In this document: positions 6,165 through 7,701 of the stretch, piece after piece | How the letters are laid out: each line of letters opens with the position of its first letter | Position numbering within the stretch: position 1 is the stretch's first letter | NCBI GenBank assembly: GCA_051006215.1 | Contig: JBPCIO010000030.1 | Coordinates: forward strand, 1-7,701 | Length of the DNA stretch: 7,701 nucleotides | Source: CF-72 sp051006215 | GTDB lineage: Bacteria > Chloroflexota > UBA6077 > CF-72 | Direction: 5' to 3' | Made by a program: the position numbers and the translations under genes | Notes under the pieces: generated by a model | What the model was told of the DNA's origin: nothing | Databases searched by the model: none | Seen by the model: the letters and a program-made list of their open reading frames with translations, nothing else

Positions 6165-6564
6165 CGCCTCTCCCTCCCAGATTCAGCAAGCGTAAGGCGT
6201 CGCCGACCCTGCGACCTGCAAAGTCGCAAACAGCGTTCACTCGGCCTCCCTCGCCGTGGCCCAGGACCACCGGTCGACGACCAGCAGGCTCCTGCATCTC
6301 ATCAAAACCCGTACGGTATGCCGCAGGTACGCTGTTTCTTGTCTGATCGAAACCCGAACAGTCGATTCTGACCAGTCAGTAACGGTCGAAACGCGGCTTA
6401 TAACCTATGCCAGAAGCAGGCAACTGAGTTTTGTTGCCATGCTCAGCCGCAGCCATCCACCTAGCATTTACTCGGCTCACGCAACACGGGTGCCAGGCCT
6501 GATGCCGCGACCTGCTACCAAGCTCCGTCAATATGTCAGTTGGGGTAGCCGCTCCGAGGCAAGG
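6165..6564. other. Non-coding interval between the zinc-cluster gene and the AlbA_2 gene
   Basis: About 400 bp without a credible gene. The open frames crossing it on the plus strand have no ribosome-binding site or family resemblance and overlap the antisense of the AlbA_2 gene. It appears less GC-rich than the left half of the window. It should hold the promoter of the zinc-cluster gene. A weak candidate on the minus strand is TTGCCT (plus 6423-6418), 15 bases, TATAAG (plus 6402-6397). Three related 11-mers lie at 6301-6395. I see no terminator with a convincing T run and no tRNA. Confidence 0.5.
6301..6395. repeat. Three spaced copies of an ATCGAAACCCG-like 11-mer
   Basis: ATCAAAACCCG (6301-6311), ATCGAAACCCG (6346-6356) and GTCGAAACGCG (6385-6395) share 8 or more of 11 positions with the consensus, all in the same orientation, with start-to-start spacings of 45 and 39 bases. 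They lie upstream of the zinc-cluster gene and next to its possible -10. This could be an iterated binding site (iteron-like or regulator sites), but three imperfect short copies could also be chance. Confidence 0.3.
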
Positions 6565-7644
6565 TCAGTAGCTTTGCCAATTCGGCGCTTGATGAGCAGT
6601 CGCTACTCGTTGAAAGATCTGATTGAGGTCGGAGGGCTGCGCCGGGTAGGTGCTTGCCCCGCGGCGTACATAGAACTGAGGCTTGTCACGGGAATCCGAG
6701 TTGGTAATCACACCGTAGGGGGGTGCCTGACCTGCGCGGACAACGAGGAACAGCAGATCCTTATCCGCAACTCGGTACGAGGTAGCCTCAAATTCCGGCG
6801 TTGGCAGAACTCGTGACCGGATCAGTTGCCCGACTCGGTCACGCTCCTTGTTTACATCGACGTCGCCCAGGCCGACCAGCGTGGACTCGTCACGGTCCAC
6901 CCCGAACACCACGGTGCCGCCTTCTCCGTTGGCGAACGCAGCCACGGTGTTGAACGCACGATCAGCCTTTGCCTTGCCCTGCGGTAGCTGACCTTTGAAC
7001 TCCACGAATGGACCCTCGCCACCGTAAACCACAGCCTCGATTTCGGCCTGCCTGTCGCGGCTCCCGCCCTCCTTCTGCACGCCTGCGGCCGCCAGTTGGT
7101 CTGCCGAACCCCAGGGCGGAGTGAGTGCGCGGTAATCGCACCACTCCGTTCCATGGGTCAGCCAAAGCCATGTATTCGATCCAGGGAGGCCCTTTGGTAA
7201 AGCGATCCTGATCGTCTCTGGGCCGCGCAAAGTGACGCGCTCGCGGCGATCCGGGGAGAAGTACTCGACGGTCATTCCGGCCGCCTGCAACCCGCGGACC
7301 TCCACGGTGAGGTCGGTCGTGGAGATGTGTACGGGTCCAAGCCACGCTCGCTTATCCAGGACACGGAAACGCATCAGTTCGCTAGGCAGCGAGGCGTGCG
7401 CAGGCAGCTCGTAGCTGCCGAGAAAGAATGCCCTATATGCAGCATCCAGGTCGGTGAAGGTAGGGCTGTTGGGTCCGACCAGGAAGTCGCCGCGCCCGGC
7501 GGTGCTTACGGACGTAGCTCCGTCGGCCCGCGATACCAAAATATCGAAGGAAGGCACTTCCGTTCTATCTCGATCATGAAGCGCAAAACCAGGCAGGTGG
7601 CTTGTTTGCGCCTGACCCTGCGATCGCGGTACCTCGACTGTCAA
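6565..7644 (-). CDS. AlbA_2/Schlafen-type putative DNA-binding protein, 5' end replaced by an insertion sequence
   Basis: The open frame gives 359 residues from a TTG at 7644, but the first two codons (TTGACA) belong to the inserted element, so the native N-terminus is missing. The native sequence begins at about 7638. Residues ~203-310 match the AlbA_2 domain (COG2865 type): VEFKGQLP, then FNTVAAFANGEGGTVVFGVD at 231-250, and later FYVRRGASTYPA at 324-335. This domain occurs in putative transcriptional regulators, Schlafen proteins and some phage-defence proteins; its biochemistry in such bacterial proteins varies. Residues 1-200 contain no motif I know. Most AlbA_2 proteins have the domain at the N-terminus, so a C-terminal position after a ~200-residue unknown region is unusual. 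No Shine-Dalgarno sequence precedes the TTG, and a stop lies in frame at 7666-7668. Expression, if any, would be from the element or an internal start. Its link to the zinc-cluster gene 400 bp downstream is unknown. Confidence 0.75.
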   Translation of the reverse strand: MTVEVPRSQGQAQTSHLPGFALHDRDRTEVPSFDILVSRADGATSVSTAGRGDFLVGPNSPTFTDLDAAYRAFFLGSYELPAHASLPSELMRFRVLDKRAWLGPVHISTTDLTVEVRGLQAAGMTVEYFSPDRRERVTLRGPETIRIALPKGLPGSNTWLWLTHGTEWCDYRALTPPWGSADQLAAAGVQKEGGSRDRQAEIEAVVYGGEGPFVEFKGQLPQGKAKADRAFNTVAAFANGEGGTVVFGVDRDESTLVGLGDVDVNKERDRVGQLIRSRVLPTPEFEATSYRVADKDLLFLVVRAGQAPPYGVITNSDSRDKPQFYVRRGASTYPAQPSDLNQIFQRVATAHQAPNWQSY

Positions 7645-7701
7645 TGCCGATCTAATCTGAACCCCTCAGCGCCGACGGAAAATGAACCCCCTTGCTGGTT
7701 G
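7639..7701 (+). mobile_element. Terminus of an insertion sequence, probably IS21 family (runs off the right edge)
   Basis: The coding frame of the AlbA_2 gene meets a TG dinucleotide at 7639, followed by TGTCAATGCCGATCTAATC. Inside are two copies of TGAACCCC (7658-7665 and 7683-7690), 25 bp apart, the second within GGAAAATGAACCCCCTTGC. IS21-family ends start with TG and carry such repeated internal transposase-binding sites, typically GGAAAAxTGACCCCC-like. The istA and istB genes would lie to the right of the window. The outer hexamer reads TTGACA toward the AlbA_2 gene; outward -35 hexamers are known in this family. The family call is from pattern memory, and no target duplication can be checked. 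Confidence 0.55.

Overview
The window looks like a high-GC actinobacterial chromosome (Actinomycetota) with the edge of an acquired island on its right side. The evidence is the strong G/C third-position bias of the left half, a GTG start overlapping the preceding stop, a DUF2613-like small protein, and a sulfur-gene leader peptide of the actinobacterial type. I cannot name the genus from the sequence.

Left block (1-1633, minus strand): a methionine-biosynthesis operon. A promoter at about 1606-1633 drives what looks like a leaderless 24-residue leader peptide with three cysteines (1524-1598). It is followed by metY (O-acetylhomoserine sulfhydrylase, 118-1441) and metX (homoserine O-acetyltransferase, whose first ~40 codons lie at 1-121). 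MetX makes O-acetylhomoserine and MetY condenses it with sulfide to give homocysteine. A segment of the leader-peptide gene containing a Cys codon is complementary to the metY Shine-Dalgarno region, which suggests a cysteine-sensing attenuator. metY itself is broken by a 7-bp tandem duplication (646-659); deleting one copy restores the family sequence exactly.

Middle block (1792-4825, plus strand, divergent from metY): a major facilitator transporter with a ~90-residue loop before its last helix, then a GT4 glycosyltransferase overlapping it by four bases, then a 48-residue membrane-anchored protein of DUF2613 type. The spacing suggests one operon.

Right block (4848-7701): the 3' part of a CAT-anticodon tRNA gene (about 4848-4900) has no recognisable 5' half, as expected for the far end of an element integrated in a tRNA gene. 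Beyond it the base composition looks less GC-rich. It holds two minus-strand genes of unknown cellular role, a 373-residue protein with several zinc-binding clusters (5043-6164) and an AlbA_2/Schlafen-type protein (6565-7638). They are separated by about 400 bp of non-coding DNA carrying three related 11-mers. The AlbA_2 gene is cut off at its 5' end by what looks like the terminus of an IS21-type insertion sequence (7639 to the window edge), which also supplies a TTGACA hexamer pointing into the gene.

Most interesting points: the leaderless Cys leader peptide with built-in anti-Shine-Dalgarno pairing, the 7-bp duplication in metY, and the tRNA-bounded island with the zinc-cluster and AlbA_2 genes.
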